This document shows positions 50,087 to 62,824 of a DNA stretch of 64,000 bases, in pieces. The notes below the pieces were generated by a model. The model was not told the DNA's origin. It searched no databases and was given only the letters and a program-made list of their open reading frames with translations. The stretch is taken from the NCBI RefSeq assembly GCF_000418555.1, contig NZ_ATKM01000024.1:248001-312000 (forward strand), given 5' to 3'. The DNA is from Pseudomonas sp. P818 (GTDB lineage Bacteria; Pseudomonadota; Gammaproteobacteria; Pseudomonadales; Pseudomonadaceae). Both the position numbers and the translations under genes were made by a program. Each line of letters opens with the position of its first letter. The stretch's first letter is position 1.

Positions 50087-52177
50087 TCAGTATTTCCAGG
50101 TCAGGGTGGCGCTGACGTTGCGTGGGGCACCGTAATAGGCCTGAGTCCAGTACAGGCTGTTCAGGTACTTCTCGTCGGTGAGGTTGTTGAGGTTGGCCGA
50201 CACGCTCCAGTTGGGGTCGATGTCGTAGCTGGCCATCAGGTCGACCACAGCGTAGGCATCCTGCTCGGCGATGCCGTTGTGGATATCGTCCTGCCAACGT
50301 ACGGCGGCGCCGACCTTGAGCTTGTCCAACGCCGGAATCCGATAGGTCGCGGCGGTCTTGACCATGTGCTTGGGCGAGTAGGTGACCCCGTGCGAGCTAT
50401 CGGCATTGGTGATGTCGACGAAGGTGTAGCCCGCATTCAGCTCCAGCCCCTGAATGGGCTGGCCGGAAATCTCGATCTCGTAGCCTTCGCTGGTCAGCCC
50501 CTCGACCGCGCGGTAATAGGCGCGACCACCGATGCTGCCTGCCTGTTGGGCGAAGTTGTCCTGCTCGGTGCGGAATACGGCCAGCGCCACGTTGACCTTG
50601 TCGTCGAACAGTTCGCCCTTGATGCCCACCTCGTAGTTCACCCCCTCTACCGGCGCCAGGCGCGAGCCTGCAGCATTGGTTTTGGTCTGCGGATCGAAGA
50701 TCTCGGTATAGCTGGCATAGACCGAATACTGATCGGTGATGTCGTAGACCACGCCCGCATAGGGCACCACCTTGCCGCTGTTCTTCGAGGTCTTCGCGAC
50801 ACCGTAGTTGGTACCGTCACTTTTCACGTCGACGACACGTGTGCCGGTGATCAGGCTTAGCTTGTCGGTCAAGCTCCAGCGCGCGGCGCCGTACATGCTC
50901 TTCATGCGGTCGGTGAAATCGCTGCCATTGGTAGGCCGGTCGTTCAGCGGTTTGCCGATGTTGCCATCCCACTGCTCCAGCGGCGGCAGGGCAGTGCCGG
51001 TGGTGGAGTCGTAATAGGAGATATCGTTCAGCTCCGAGCGCGACCAACTGGCCCCCAGCGCGGCTTCATGCTGACGGCCCGCCAGGCTGAACGGGCCGCT
51101 GGCCTGCACATCGACGATCAGCTGCTTGTTCTCGTCCTTGTACTCGGACGGATAGCTGAACAGGCCGAGGCCGGTATTCCGATCCGGCGTACCGTACATA
51201 TAGAACAACGAGCCATCGCCCTTCTTTTCCACTCGCGTCAGTACGGTCTTGGCTTGCCAACCATTGTCGAAGGTGTGCGCCAGCTCGGCAAAGGTGCGGT
51301 TTTCCTTGACATCCCAATAGGCCCAATCGGAGGACGTGCTGGTCGAGCGGGAATAGTCGGTCTTGGAACCGTCGCTGTAGTTCAGCGGCAGCGCACCCCA
51401 CATCGGCGAGTTGGCATCACTGGTCTGCAGGGTGTGGCCGAGGGTGAAGACGGTGCGGTCGTCCAGATCGAACTCCAGAACGCCATGGAATACGTTCTTC
51501 TCGCGCGAGTAGCGGTCGAGGTAGGAGTTCTTGTTTTCGTTGGCGTACACCACGCGCCCACGCACCGTTCCGGCATCGTTGAGCGCGCCGGATACGTCGG
51601 TGTCGATACGTCGCTTGTCCCATGAACCGGCGGTCAGGTCGACGCGCGCCTGCGGTGTCAGGGTTGGGCGCTTGCGCACGAAGTTGACGGTCGCCGACGG
51701 GTTGCCGGTACCGGACATCAGGCCATTGGCACCGCGAACCACCTCCACTCGCTCGTACATCGCGGTGTCCAGATCACCCTCGACGTTGCCATAGACGAAG
51801 GGTACGGCGATGCCGTCGTACTGGAAGTTGGTGATGTCGAAGCCACGGGCGGTGTAGTAGGTGCGATCGGTTTCGACCTCCTGCACCTGCACGCCCGGCA
51901 CGGCCTTGAGCGCATCGTTGACGCTGGTGAGCTTGAAGTCGCGCAGCTGGGCACCGCTCAGGGTAGAGATCGACTGCGGCGTCTGCCTTGGGGTCAGGTC
52001 GAGCTTGGTCGCAGCGCTACTGGGCGTGGACTTGTAGCTGTCGACCTCGGCCGCTGCACTCTTGCCGACCACGGTCTGGGCATCGAGCTCAAGCTGCTCC
52101 TGCTCGCTGGCCACGGCATGATTGAAACTGCAGGCGGCCGCAATCGCCACGGCCAGGTGGGTTCTTCTGCTGAACAA
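50087..52177 (-). CDS. TonB-dependent siderophore receptor
   Basis: A 696-residue outer-membrane receptor taking up a ferric-siderophore. Signal peptide (RRTHLAVAIAAACSFNHAVAS), TonB-box region near DAQTVVGKSA, plug (TPRQTPQSISTLSGAQLRDFKLTSVNDALKAVPGVQVQEVETDRTYYTARGFDITNFQYDGIAVPF ... YERVEVVRGANGLMSGTGNPSATVNFVRKRP), then a barrel ending in SATLTWKY. There is no secretin/STN domain, so no sigma-factor signalling. TTG at 52177 is chosen because AGGAG lies 8 bases upstream; the frame is open to 52240. A Fur-like box is at 52260. The siderophore is unknown. Confidence 0.92.
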   Translation of the reverse strand: MFSRRTHLAVAIAAACSFNHAVASEQEQLELDAQTVVGKSAAAEVDSYKSTPSSAATKLDLTPRQTPQSISTLSGAQLRDFKLTSVNDALKAVPGVQVQEVETDRTYYTARGFDITNFQYDGIAVPFVYGNVEGDLDTAMYERVEVVRGANGLMSGTGNPSATVNFVRKRPTLTPQARVDLTAGSWDKRRIDTDVSGALNDAGTVRGRVVYANENKNSYLDRYSREKNVFHGVLEFDLDDRTVFTLGHTLQTSDANSPMWGALPLNYSDGSKTDYSRSTSTSSDWAYWDVKENRTFAELAHTFDNGWQAKTVLTRVEKKGDGSLFYMYGTPDRNTGLGLFSYPSEYKDENKQLIVDVQASGPFSLAGRQHEAALGASWSRSELNDISYYDSTTGTALPPLEQWDGNIGKPLNDRPTNGSDFTDRMKSMYGAARWSLTDKLSLITGTRVVDVKSDGTNYGVAKTSKNSGKVVPYAGVVYDITDQYSVYASYTEIFDPQTKTNAAGSRLAPVEGVNYEVGIKGELFDDKVNVALAVFRTEQDNFAQQAGSIGGRAYYRAVEGLTSEGYEIEISGQPIQGLELNAGYTFVDITNADSSHGVTYSPKHMVKTAATYRIPALDKLKVGAAVRWQDDIHNGIAEQDAYAVVDLMASYDIDPNWSVSANLNNLTDEKYLNSLYWTQAYYGAPRNVSATLTWKY

Positions 52178-52259
52178 GGGACGTACTCCTGATGCGCTGT
52201 CGTTAGCCGCTGATAGTCCCTTCGCAGCTGATCGCCTCACTGGCAGGCATCTGCAAAAC

Positions 52260-52278
52260 GCAAATGCAAATAATTAGC
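52260..52278 (-). promoter_or_regulatory. Candidate Fur box
   Basis: GCAAATGCAAATAATTAGC agrees with the 19-bp Fur consensus at 13 of 19 positions (by eye), 82 bases upstream of the receptor start. Confidence 0.6.
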
Positions 52279-52344
52279 GACAGAATTCTCGCAATAGAGT
52301 CACGGCCCGGTCAATGCGAATTGTTTACATCCTCACACTTTTAT

Positions 52345-52860
52345 CTAGTTTCTTTTAAGTTCGCCACAATCCGCCTCGACCCAGCGGGCACGGCTCTCCA
52401 TGCTGCTCGGCTGACCGTTGTAGGTGCCCTTGACCTGGGTGGTGAACTCCTTGTCGCTGACGAAATGCGTCTCTCCTTCACCCTGGGCTTGCGGGCAGGT
52501 GAAGCGAAACTTCCACACGCTCGCACCGCGCTCGAGGATCTCGTTGCTGCAGCCTGAGTCGGGATCGTGCAGAGGGATTTCCTGAGCCGCGATCTGCTCC
52601 GCAGTCAGGCACATCTGCACGCCACCGGCGCCGAGTTTGATGCCCTGCTCGGCCATCATGCCTTCCATCATCTGCCGCTGCTCGGGTGGCAGGTTCTGCA
52701 TCTGCGCGAGCATCTCCTGCATGCCGGGCATGGCGCGACCGCCCACCTGCATGTTGTGCGAGCTGACCTCCCAGACGCCGGGCTGGATATCCAGGGCGCT
52801 GGCCAGGGCTGGCGACAGACAGAGGGCGAGAGGTAGAACGGAACGAGAGAGGATGCGCAT
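52345..52860 (-). CDS. DUF3617 periplasmic protein
   Basis: 171 residues. Signal peptide (MRILSRSVLPLALCLSPALASA), then a DUF3617 domain starting LDIQPGVWEVSSHNMQVGG with the Met/Gln-rich segment MPGMQEMLAQMQNLPPEQRQMMEGMM, and Cys at VQMCLTAEQ, SGCSNEIL, FTCPQA and EADCGEL that may form two disulfides. GGAG lies 7 bases before ATG. Function unknown. Confidence 0.85.
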   Translation of the reverse strand: MRILSRSVLPLALCLSPALASALDIQPGVWEVSSHNMQVGGRAMPGMQEMLAQMQNLPPEQRQMMEGMMAEQGIKLGAGGVQMCLTAEQIAAQEIPLHDPDSGCSNEILERGASVWKFRFTCPQAQGEGETHFVSDKEFTTQVKGTYNGQPSSMESRARWVEADCGELKRN

Positions 52861-53002
52861 GACAGGTCTCCGGAGCGGATAGTGGGCCAAACCGATGGTA
52901 CCTCGGGGCACCAGGGCATCGGGCCGCCGCTCCGATAGGAGGCGCGCCCCGCTGCGATTTGGACAGCTCGTAAGCGCATAAGATTCGCGTCGCGTAGATG
53001 AA

Positions 53003-53038
53003 CAAAACCCCCACAGGCTCACGCCGCATGGGGGTTCT
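53003..53038 (-). terminator. Terminator of the TAXI-TRAP operon
   Basis: On the minus strand GAACCCCCATGCGGCG... pairs as AACCCCCA / TGGGGGTT with a TTTTGTTC tail, about 55 bases after the DUF1850 gene. Confidence 0.6.
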
Positions 53039-53092
53039 CTTCCTTTCATCCGGCACTTGTGGCGCCGGGAACCTGGGTTCGCTCCGGCGAAC

Positions 53093-53496
53093 CTAGCCCG
53101 CGTCAGCCGCGGGGGAGCTCAGTTCACAGCTCCAGAGTTCCAACGCCGGCTGGCTCGCTTGTGGCGGGCCGAGCCAGTCGCTCATCGGGCGACAACGCTG
53201 GTCGATACACAGTTGGTAATCCCCGGCTTCGGGCGTACGCCCGACTCGCAGGGGTTGCAAAGGCGGTAGCTGACGCTGGTAGTGCCAGCTGCCATTGCGC
53301 AGTTCGGCGCCGTCGGGAATCTCCATTCCGGCGCCGGAACCCTTGACCCGCGCCTCACCGAGCACCAGGCCCTCGGCGGTGACGCGGTAATCCTCTTCCC
53401 AGCGGATCTTCTCGATGGTGTGGGTCCAGGCGAGGGTGAAGGCCGGCGTGGGCAACTCTGCCCACACCACGCCGGCCAACCCCAGGCACAGGCCGA

Positions 53497-53500
<4 letters not shown>
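53093..53500 (-). CDS. DUF1850 protein of the TRAP operon
   Basis: 135 residues beginning VIGLCLGLAGVVWAELPTPAFTLAWTHTIEKIRWEEDYRVTAEGL, which fits DUF1850, with SGAGMEIPDGAELRNGSWHYQRQLPPLQPLRVGRTPEAGDYQLCIDQRC. A short hydrophobic N terminus suggests periplasmic or membrane location. It starts at a GTG overlapping the permease stop (GTGA). DUF1850 genes occur with fused TRAP permeases, so it is likely a transport accessory. Confidence 0.8.
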
Positions 53501-55524
<2,024 letters not shown>

Positions 55525-55644
55525 GGAGTGCACACCTCATGACTACTTCGATTGCGGTGACAGAGTCGCCAACAAAACCCACCGCCTGTGAACGCCGGTT
55601 TTATTCGCGATTCTGGGAACTCTGTCCGTTCCGGTCTTTGCGCT

Positions 55645-55702
55645 GTAGGAGCGGATTTATCCGCGATGTTCGCGAGGAAATCGCGGCTGAAGCCGCTCCT
55701 AC
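55645..55702. repeat. Pair of inverted REP palindromes
   Basis: GTAGGAGCGGATTTATCCGCGA (55645-55666) and TCGCGGCTGAAGCCGCTCCTAC (55681-55702), head to head, between the TAXI binding-protein gene and the permease. Confidence 0.85.
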
Positions 55703-55768
55703 AAGAGCAAGGTTGGCGTGGATGCAAAGCGATCAGGCCGCGGACTCATGTCACGGCCTGAAGCGGCA

Positions 55769-56722
55769 TCACAGCGCGCCGGCTTCCTTGTAGAAGCGCT
55801 CGGCACCCGGGTGCAGCGGGATCGGCAGGTTCTGCGTGGCGGTTTCCAGCTTGATGTCCTTGGCTGCGGAGTGAGCGGTGCCCAGGCGGCCGAGGTTGTC
55901 GAACATCAGCTTGGTCATCTGGTAGGCCACCTCGTCGGAGACGCCTTCATGGGTAACCAGGATGTTGTTGATGGCCACGGTGGGCACATCGGCGTCCTGA
56001 CCGTCGTAGGTGCCGGCCGGGATAGTGGCAGCCTCGTAGGCGGCGTTGTCGATCTTCGCGGTCACTTCGGCCGGGATGGCGACGAAGCTGATCTTCATGG
56101 TCGAGGCCAGGTCACGAATGGCGGCCATGCCCAGACCGGAGGACTGCAGGGTGGCGTCCAGCTGACGGTTCTTGATCAGCTCGACCGACTCGGCGTAAGG
56201 CAGGAACTCGACCTTGCCCATGTCCTTGTAGCTCAGACCGGCGGCTTCGAAGATGGCGCGGGCATTGAGCTCGGTACCGGACTTCGGCGCGCCGACGGAG
56301 ATACGCTTGCCCTTGAGGTCTTCCAGGGTCTTGATGCCGGATTCGGCGTTGGCAACGATCTGGATGTAGTTCGGGTAGGTGCCGGCAATCGCGCGGATTT
56401 TCTTCAACGGCGCCTTGAACCCGGCGTCTTCCACACCGTTCCAGGCATCGGCCACCGAGTCGCCGAGGGCGAAGGCCAGCTCACCACGACCGGCTTCGAG
56501 CAGGTTGAGGTTTTCCACCGACGCCTTGGTCGCCTGCACCGAGGTCTTGGAGCCTTCGATGCCATTGCTGTACAGCTGCGAAAGGGCCACGCCGATCGGG
56601 TAGTACACGCCGCTGGTACCGCCGGTGAGCACGTTGATGAAGGTCGGGGCAGCGAGTGCTGCGGTGCTGGCAGTGATGGCCGCGGCAGCGGCGAACAGGC
56701 TGAGTTTCTTGGTCAGTCGCAT
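55769..56722 (-). CDS. TAXI family TRAP solute-binding protein
   Basis: A 317-residue periplasmic protein. Signal peptide (LFAAAAAITASTAALAAP), then the TAXI fold: INVLTGGTSGVYYPIGVALSQLYSNGIEGSKTSVQATKASVENLNLLEAGRGELAFALGDSVADAW and GKRISVGAPKSGTELNARAIFEAAGLSY. Binds substrate for the fused permease 244 bases downstream on the same strand. GGAG lies 8-11 bases before ATG. A sigma-54 promoter lies about 250 bases upstream and the DctB/DctD genes follow, so the transporter is probably substrate-induced. Confidence 0.92.
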   Translation of the reverse strand: MRLTKKLSLFAAAAAITASTAALAAPTFINVLTGGTSGVYYPIGVALSQLYSNGIEGSKTSVQATKASVENLNLLEAGRGELAFALGDSVADAWNGVEDAGFKAPLKKIRAIAGTYPNYIQIVANAESGIKTLEDLKGKRISVGAPKSGTELNARAIFEAAGLSYKDMGKVEFLPYAESVELIKNRQLDATLQSSGLGMAAIRDLASTMKISFVAIPAEVTAKIDNAAYEAATIPAGTYDGQDADVPTVAINNILVTHEGVSDEVAYQMTKLMFDNLGRLGTAHSAAKDIKLETATQNLPIPLHPGAERFYKEAGAL

Positions 56723-56975
56723 GGAAGTATCTCCGTCGTTGTTATGGCTATATGCAGAGTTTCACTCTAGCCGACCCCACCGAGGCGGCGTCGGCAGTGC
56801 GCGATCAGCGGCGCAGGGTGCAGCGTTGGACAAGAGCCGCGGCGAACGCGGTAGGACGGCCCATGCAAAGCAGCGAGTGCGGCATGGCGCGAGGGGCATG
56901 GCAGTTCATGGGGCTGACCTCTTGTCGTTGTTATGGTCGCCGCGTCGGCAAGCTGCTGCGCGGCTGAAACGGATA

Positions 56976-56992
56976 TAGCAGATGCCGTGCCA
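56976..56992 (-). promoter_or_regulatory. Sigma-54 (RpoN) promoter upstream of the TAXI-TRAP operon
   Basis: TGGCACGGCATCTGCT on the minus strand fits TGGCACG-N4-TTGCW in all defined positions but one (C for the first T). GG and GC are in the right -24/-12 spacing. It points to the TAXI gene about 254 bases away. Confidence 0.78.
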
Positions 56993-57046
56993 GAGCCCGA
57001 AAAGCCCGATCTAGACAGGTTTCTTCGAAAGACCAAGGGGCCACTG

Positions 57047-57060
57047 AGCGGGAAACCGCT
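57047..57060. promoter_or_regulatory. Possible enhancer-binding site for the DctD-type regulator
   Basis: AGCGG-GAAA-CCGCT, a short palindrome about 55 bases upstream of the sigma-54 promoter. Short, so only a candidate. Confidence 0.35.
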
Positions 57061-57184
57061 TACACCTCAGCGATCATAGGCAAAAATCCGCCTACCACAG
57101 GCCTCGCGCGCTCTACTCCCTCTCCCACTCGGGGAAGAGGGCCGAAGAACACGCAAAAACCGCTGAACCCAGGATGCAGGACGG

Positions 57185-58525
<1,341 letters not shown>

Positions 58526-58554
58526 GGCACCTCCTCTTCAGAACGGCGGGCAGT

Positions 58555-58573
58555 GTAGCCCGGATGAAATCCG
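58555..58573. repeat. GTAGCCCGGATGA-type repeat fragment
   Basis: GTAGCCCGGATGAAATCCG, related to the repeat at 1725. Directly precedes a REP cluster between dctD- and dctB-type genes. Confidence 0.5.
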
Positions 58574-58606
58574 CAAAGGCAGCCCGCGGCTTCAGGATGA
58601 GAACCC

Positions 58607-58681
58607 GTAGGAGCGGCTTTAGCCGCGATAGCTGCGCCTGCATTTCGCGGCTGAAACGGAATGCCGCCCAGCCGCTCCTAC
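58607..58681. repeat. REP pair, second arm degenerate
   Basis: GTAGGAGCGGCTTTAGCCGCGA (58607-58628), then an inverted copy TTCGCGGCTGAA ... GCCGCTCCTAC interrupted by about 15 bases. Confidence 0.75.
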
Positions 58682-58692
58682 AAAGGCTCGTC

Positions 58693-58750
58693 GTGGATGA
58701 CGCTTCTGACCGGCAACCTTGGTGGATGAAAACAGCGTCATCCAGCCTAC
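58693..58750. repeat. Degraded GTGGATGACGCT inverted repeat
   Basis: GTGGATGACGCT and AGCGTCATCCAGCCTAC arms, a weaker copy of the repeat at 9304-9377. Confidence 0.65.
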
Positions 58751-58764
58751 CCGCCAAAAGGCCG

Positions 58765-60516
58765 TCAAGGCGCGGCCGGCAGCCTCATGGTGAAGACCGC
58801 ACCCAGTTCACCGTTATGCGCCTCCAGCGTGCCACCGAGATCGCGCACGATACCGTAGGACACCGCCAGCCCGAGCCCCAGACCCTGCCCCACCGGCTTG
58901 GTGGTGAAGAAGGGTTCGAACACGCGGCCGAGCGTTTCTTCGGCGATGCCGCCCCCGCTGTCCTCGACGCTGAGCAGGCAGCTGTCGTCTTCACGGGCAA
59001 TGCGTGCCAGCAGGATGCGTGGCTCACTGTCGGTCATGGCATCAAGGGCGTTGTGCAGCAGGTTGAGCATCACCTGTTCGATGCGAATGGCATCGCCAAG
59101 CACTTCGGCGTGGTCGTCGATCTGCGTGCGCAGCTCCACCTGCTCGCTGCGCATGCGCGGCGCCAGCAGCTGCAACGCCTGTTCCAGCACATCACCGAGA
59201 CACAGGCGCTCGCTGAGGCCGGCCGGGGTCTTGCGGGCGAAGGTCTTGAGGTGACCGGTCAGTGCCGCCATGCGCTGCAACAGGCCGTCGATGCGCTGCA
59301 GACCCTCGCGCACCGCCTCGGGCCGACCACTGTCGAGCAGCAGACGCAGGCTGCCGAGCTGCATCTGCAAGGCGGTCAGCGGCTGGTTGATCTCGTGCGC
59401 CAGGGCCGCCGACATCTGCCCCAGCGCGGCCATCTTGGCCGCATGCACGAGGCCGTCCTGGGCTTCGCGCAACTCGGCGGTGCGCAGCGCCACTTCGCGC
59501 TCCAGCCGCTCGCGGATGCCAGCCTGCAGGCGCTGGTTCTTGCGCCGCTGGGCGAGGAACAGCAGCAGGAAGGCGAAGGTCATCCATATCCCGGCGGCGG
59601 CCAGGCGATAGCTGCGCATGCTGTCGGCGAGCCCGACCGGCTCGCTGAGCAGATGCAGGGTCCAGCCCTCCTCGGGCATGTGCAGACGTTGCCAGAGGTA
59701 ATCGCGATTGCCGTCGGGGCCATCGACACGTGCCCAGTCAGCGTCGGCGCCGATATGCCGATGCACCTGATGCGCCAACGGCTGCAGCGCCTGCTCGGCA
59801 TAGCGGCGTACCTCCACCAGCTCGGCACGTGCCTGCTCGTCGAGATGCTGCAAGGCGCGGAAGCGCCATATCGGTTTGTTGCTGAGGATCACCACCTGAT
59901 AGCTGTCGGCGACCAGCAGCACGCCGGGCTGGCCGACCCACTCGCGCTGCAGGTCTTCCAGCTCGAGCTTGACTACCAGTACACCGAGCAGCTCGCCGTC
60001 GTCGCCACGTACCACATGGGAGAGGAAGTAGCCGGGAATGCCGGTGGTCACGCCCACGGCGAAGTAGCGCGCGCCACCATCGCGCAAGGCGTTCTGAAAG
60101 TACGGGCGGAAGGCGTAGTTGTTGCCGACGAAGCTGCTCCAGTCACGCCAGTTGCTCGCCACCAGGGTTTCGCCCTGAGCATCGAGCAGGTACAGCACGG
60201 TAGAGCCGGCGGCCGCGTTGAGCCGTTCCAGGCGCTGGTTCAGCGCCAGGCGCAGCTGGCGATCCTGCGGCGCACGCAGCAGGCTGCGGATATCGCTGTC
60301 CAGCGCCAGCACTTCGGGCACCGAGCTGAAGCGTTCGACCAGGGTGCGAATGGATTGGGCGTAGAGCTGCAGCTGCCCGCGCGCCTCGATGCTGCGCTCG
60401 TTCCACGCGCGCCGCTCGGCATAACGACCGCCCAGCCACAGGCTCGCCAGCAAGCCGACGACAATCGTCAGCACGGTGAACAGGACGCGATAGCGGGGGC
60501 GCAGCGACAGGGGCAT
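58765..60516 (-). CDS. Sensor histidine kinase, DctB type
   Basis: A 583-residue inner-membrane kinase. First TM helix (VLFTVLTIVVGLLASLWLGGRYA), a periplasmic tandem-PAS/dCache sensor region (SNWRDWSSFVGNNYAFRPYFQNALRDGGARYFAVGVTTGIPGYFLSHVV, the C4-dicarboxylate type), second TM helix near residue 300, coiled coil, HisKA domain with His374 (LAHEINQPLTALQ) and HATPase domain (NLLHNALDAM, DSGGGI, GQGLGLGLAVSYGIVRDLGG). It phosphorylates the DctD-type regulator encoded 239 bases downstream; the gap holds REP elements. Confidence 0.92.
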   Translation of the reverse strand: MPLSLRPRYRVLFTVLTIVVGLLASLWLGGRYAERRAWNERSIEARGQLQLYAQSIRTLVERFSSVPEVLALDSDIRSLLRAPQDRQLRLALNQRLERLNAAAGSTVLYLLDAQGETLVASNWRDWSSFVGNNYAFRPYFQNALRDGGARYFAVGVTTGIPGYFLSHVVRGDDGELLGVLVVKLELEDLQREWVGQPGVLLVADSYQVVILSNKPIWRFRALQHLDEQARAELVEVRRYAEQALQPLAHQVHRHIGADADWARVDGPDGNRDYLWQRLHMPEEGWTLHLLSEPVGLADSMRSYRLAAAGIWMTFAFLLLFLAQRRKNQRLQAGIRERLEREVALRTAELREAQDGLVHAAKMAALGQMSAALAHEINQPLTALQMQLGSLRLLLDSGRPEAVREGLQRIDGLLQRMAALTGHLKTFARKTPAGLSERLCLGDVLEQALQLLAPRMRSEQVELRTQIDDHAEVLGDAIRIEQVMLNLLHNALDAMTDSEPRILLARIAREDDSCLLSVEDSGGGIAEETLGRVFEPFFTTKPVGQGLGLGLAVSYGIVRDLGGTLEAHNGELGAVFTMRLPAAP

Positions 60517-60556
60517 GGGCGGCTCGCGGGATCAGTACGAGCCGCATGTTACCCCA

Positions 60557-61741
60557 TCAGGCGTAGAGGTCGGCGCGGGTCCAGGGCAGATCATGGCCGC
60601 CATCGTCGCGCGGCTTCACCGCAAGTATCTGGTGCAGGTTCATCCAGCCGTGCTGAAAACCGTAGGCGCAGCCGGCCAGATACAGACGCCAGATGCGCAG
60701 GGATTTTTCCGGCACCCACTGCGCCGCTTTCTGCAGTCGCCGCTCCAGCCCCTGGCTCCACAGCTGTAAGGTGCGCGCATAGTGCAGGCGCAGGCTCTCC
60801 ACATCGACGATCTCCAACCCGGCCTCGCTGATCGCCTTGGCCATGGTCGCCAAGTGCGGCAGCTCGCCCTGCGGGAACACGTAGCGGTCGATGAACTCGC
60901 CGGCACCACGGGCGACCGGGCGACCATCGGTGAAGCGCGAGGTGATGCCGTGATTCATCACCAGGCCGCCGGCCCTGACCGCAGCGAACAGGCGCTGACA
61001 ATACAGCGGCAGGTTGGCGTGGCCGACATGCTCGAACATGCCGACGCTGACCACCTTGTCGAAGCGGCCGTCCTGCGGCAGGTCGCGGTAGTCGAGCAGC
61101 TCCAGGGTCACGCGATCTTCCAGGCCCTCTTCGGCCACCCGCTGCAGGCCCAGTTCCAGCTGCGCCTGGCTGAGGGTGATGCCGTACACCTCGGCCTCGA
61201 ATTCACGCGCGGCGAAGCGCGCCAGGCCGCCCCAGCCGCAACCGACGTCGAGCAGCCTGTCACCGGGTTGCAGGCGCAACTTGCGACACAGGTGACGCAG
61301 CTTGGCCTGCTGAGCCTGGTCGAGGCTCTCCTGGCCGGTTTCGAAGTAGGCACAGGAATAGACCATGTCGCGGTCCAGCCACAGGCGGTAGAACTCGTTG
61401 GACAGGTCATAGTGATAGCTGATGGCCTCGGCATCGCTGCGCTTGTCGTGCGCGGCGTAAGGCTCGACAGGTGCGGATTCGTCACCGAGCAGTGCACTGC
61501 TCAGCGCATCGCCCACCTCGATGGCCTCCTCGATGGGGCCTTCCAGATCGACCCGGCCTTCGACATAGGCAGCGCCCAGCGCATCCAGACTGGGGTGGGC
61601 CAGCTGGGTGACCAGGCTGGGGTCCTTGACCACCAGCGTCACCCGCGGCTTCGGCCCCAGATCGATCTGCTTGCCGTCCCACAATTTAAGGCGCAGCGGT
61701 AGTCGTAGATCACGAAGTGCAGTGGGCAGTTGCGCGAGCAT
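60557..61741 (-). CDS. cfa: Cyclopropane-fatty-acyl-phospholipid synthase
   Basis: A 394-residue SAM-dependent methyltransferase adding a methylene bridge to unsaturated acyl chains of membrane phospholipids. N-terminal lipid-binding-type domain, then SYHYDLSNEFYRLWLDRDMVYSCAYFETGQESLDQAQQAKL, SAM motif LLDVGCGWGGLARFAA, and GMFEHVGHANLPLYCQRLFAAVRAGGLVMNHGI. ATG 61741 is used because GGAGG lies 7 bases upstream; the ATG two codons earlier is too close to it. Confidence 0.93.
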   Translation of the reverse strand: MLAQLPTALRDLRLPLRLKLWDGKQIDLGPKPRVTLVVKDPSLVTQLAHPSLDALGAAYVEGRVDLEGPIEEAIEVGDALSSALLGDESAPVEPYAAHDKRSDAEAISYHYDLSNEFYRLWLDRDMVYSCAYFETGQESLDQAQQAKLRHLCRKLRLQPGDRLLDVGCGWGGLARFAAREFEAEVYGITLSQAQLELGLQRVAEEGLEDRVTLELLDYRDLPQDGRFDKVVSVGMFEHVGHANLPLYCQRLFAAVRAGGLVMNHGITSRFTDGRPVARGAGEFIDRYVFPQGELPHLATMAKAISEAGLEIVDVESLRLHYARTLQLWSQGLERRLQKAAQWVPEKSLRIWRLYLAGCAYGFQHGWMNLHQILAVKPRDDGGHDLPWTRADLYA

Positions 61742-61816
61742 GGTCATTCCTCCGGCCAGGTGAATGAAGCCTAGAGCAGATGACCTGAGCGGCGCGGCCG
61801 GGTTCGATCCGGACGA

Positions 61817-62824
61817 CTAGCGGCGGCGCAGCAGCGCGACGAAGAACACCCCGCCGATGGCGGCGGTGACGATGCCGATGGGCAGATCCTGCGGCGCCAG
61901 CCAGGTGCGCGCGGCGACATCGACCCAGACCAGGAACAGCGCCCCCAGCAGCGCCGCCACCGGCAGCAGGCGGCGGTGCTCGGCGCCGACCAGAAAACGC
62001 GCCACGTGCGGCAGCATCAGGCCGACGAAGCCGATGGCGCCGGACAGCGACACCAGCACCCCCGTCAGCAGCGACGCCACCACGAATACCAGCAGGCGCA
62101 CCCGGCGTGGCTCCAGGCCCAGGCTCACCGCGCTCTGCTCGCCGGCCATCAGCGCGTTCAGCGCACGGCCCAGGCCAAGCAGCACCGCCAGGGCCAACGC
62201 CAGGCACAGCGCCGGCAGCCAGAGCAGTTCCCAGCGTGCCAGGCCCAGGCCACCGAGCATCCAGAACAGTACCGAGCTGGCTGCATGCGGGTTGCCCAGG
62301 TACAGCAGCAGGTTGCTCGCCGCCATCATCACGAAGGACACCGCCACCCCGGCCAGCAGCAGACGCTCGCTGTGCAGACGGCCGCTGCGGCTGGCGATGG
62401 CCAGCACCAGCAGCATGCTCGCCAGCGCGCCGACGAAGGCCGCCAGCGGCAGGCTGAGCAGCCCGGCGAACTCGCCCAGGTAAAGCACCACGACCACCGC
62501 GCCGAAGGCCGCGCCGGAGCTCACACCGAGCAGATGCGGGTCAGCCAGCGGGTTGCGCGTCACCGCCTGCAGCACCGTGCCGACCAGCGCCAGCCCGGCG
62601 CCGACCAGGGCGCCGAGCAGCACCCGTGGCGCGCGCAATTGCCAGACGATGCTGTCCTGGCCGCTGTTGACCGGCACCTGCGGCGTTATGCCGAACAGGT
62701 GCTGGCCAATGATCGCCCACACGCGCTCGAGCGGCACCTGCGCCGCGCCAAAGGCCAGCGACCAGGCGCAGGACAGTGCCAGCAGCACGGCCAGCCCTAG
62801 CAATAGCAGGCGATAGCGATTCAC
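61817..62824 (-). CDS. FecCD-type ABC transporter permease (siderophore/vitamin B12/heme family)
   Basis: A 335-residue permease with about ten membrane helices: RAPRVLLGALVGAGLALVGTVLQAVTRNPLADPHLLGVSSGAAFGAV is the family signature, with the GAIGFVGLMLPHVARFLVG coupling region. Starts at a GTG overlapping the stop of the binding-protein gene (GTGA). Moves an iron-chelate or corrinoid; the ligand is not determinable from sequence. Confidence 0.92.
   Translation of the reverse strand: MNRYRLLLLGLAVLLALSCAWSLAFGAAQVPLERVWAIIGQHLFGITPQVPVNSGQDSIVWQLRAPRVLLGALVGAGLALVGTVLQAVTRNPLADPHLLGVSSGAAFGAVVVVLYLGEFAGLLSLPLAAFVGALASMLLVLAIASRSGRLHSERLLLAGVAVSFVMMAASNLLLYLGNPHAASSVLFWMLGGLGLARWELLWLPALCLALALAVLLGLGRALNALMAGEQSAVSLGLEPRRVRLLVFVVASLLTGVLVSLSGAIGFVGLMLPHVARFLVGAEHRRLLPVAALLGALFLVWVDVAARTWLAPQDLPIGIVTAAIGGVFFVALLRRR

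Noticed and set aside
57113..57147. CCCTCTCCC-like stretch resembling the repeat at 63781
   Set aside because: Only half of the hairpin is recognisable; too degenerate to call.
58564..60831. Plus-strand open frame of 755 codons opposite the DctB-type kinase
   Set aside because: Antisense to a kinase with all catalytic motifs; starts inside repeat DNA.
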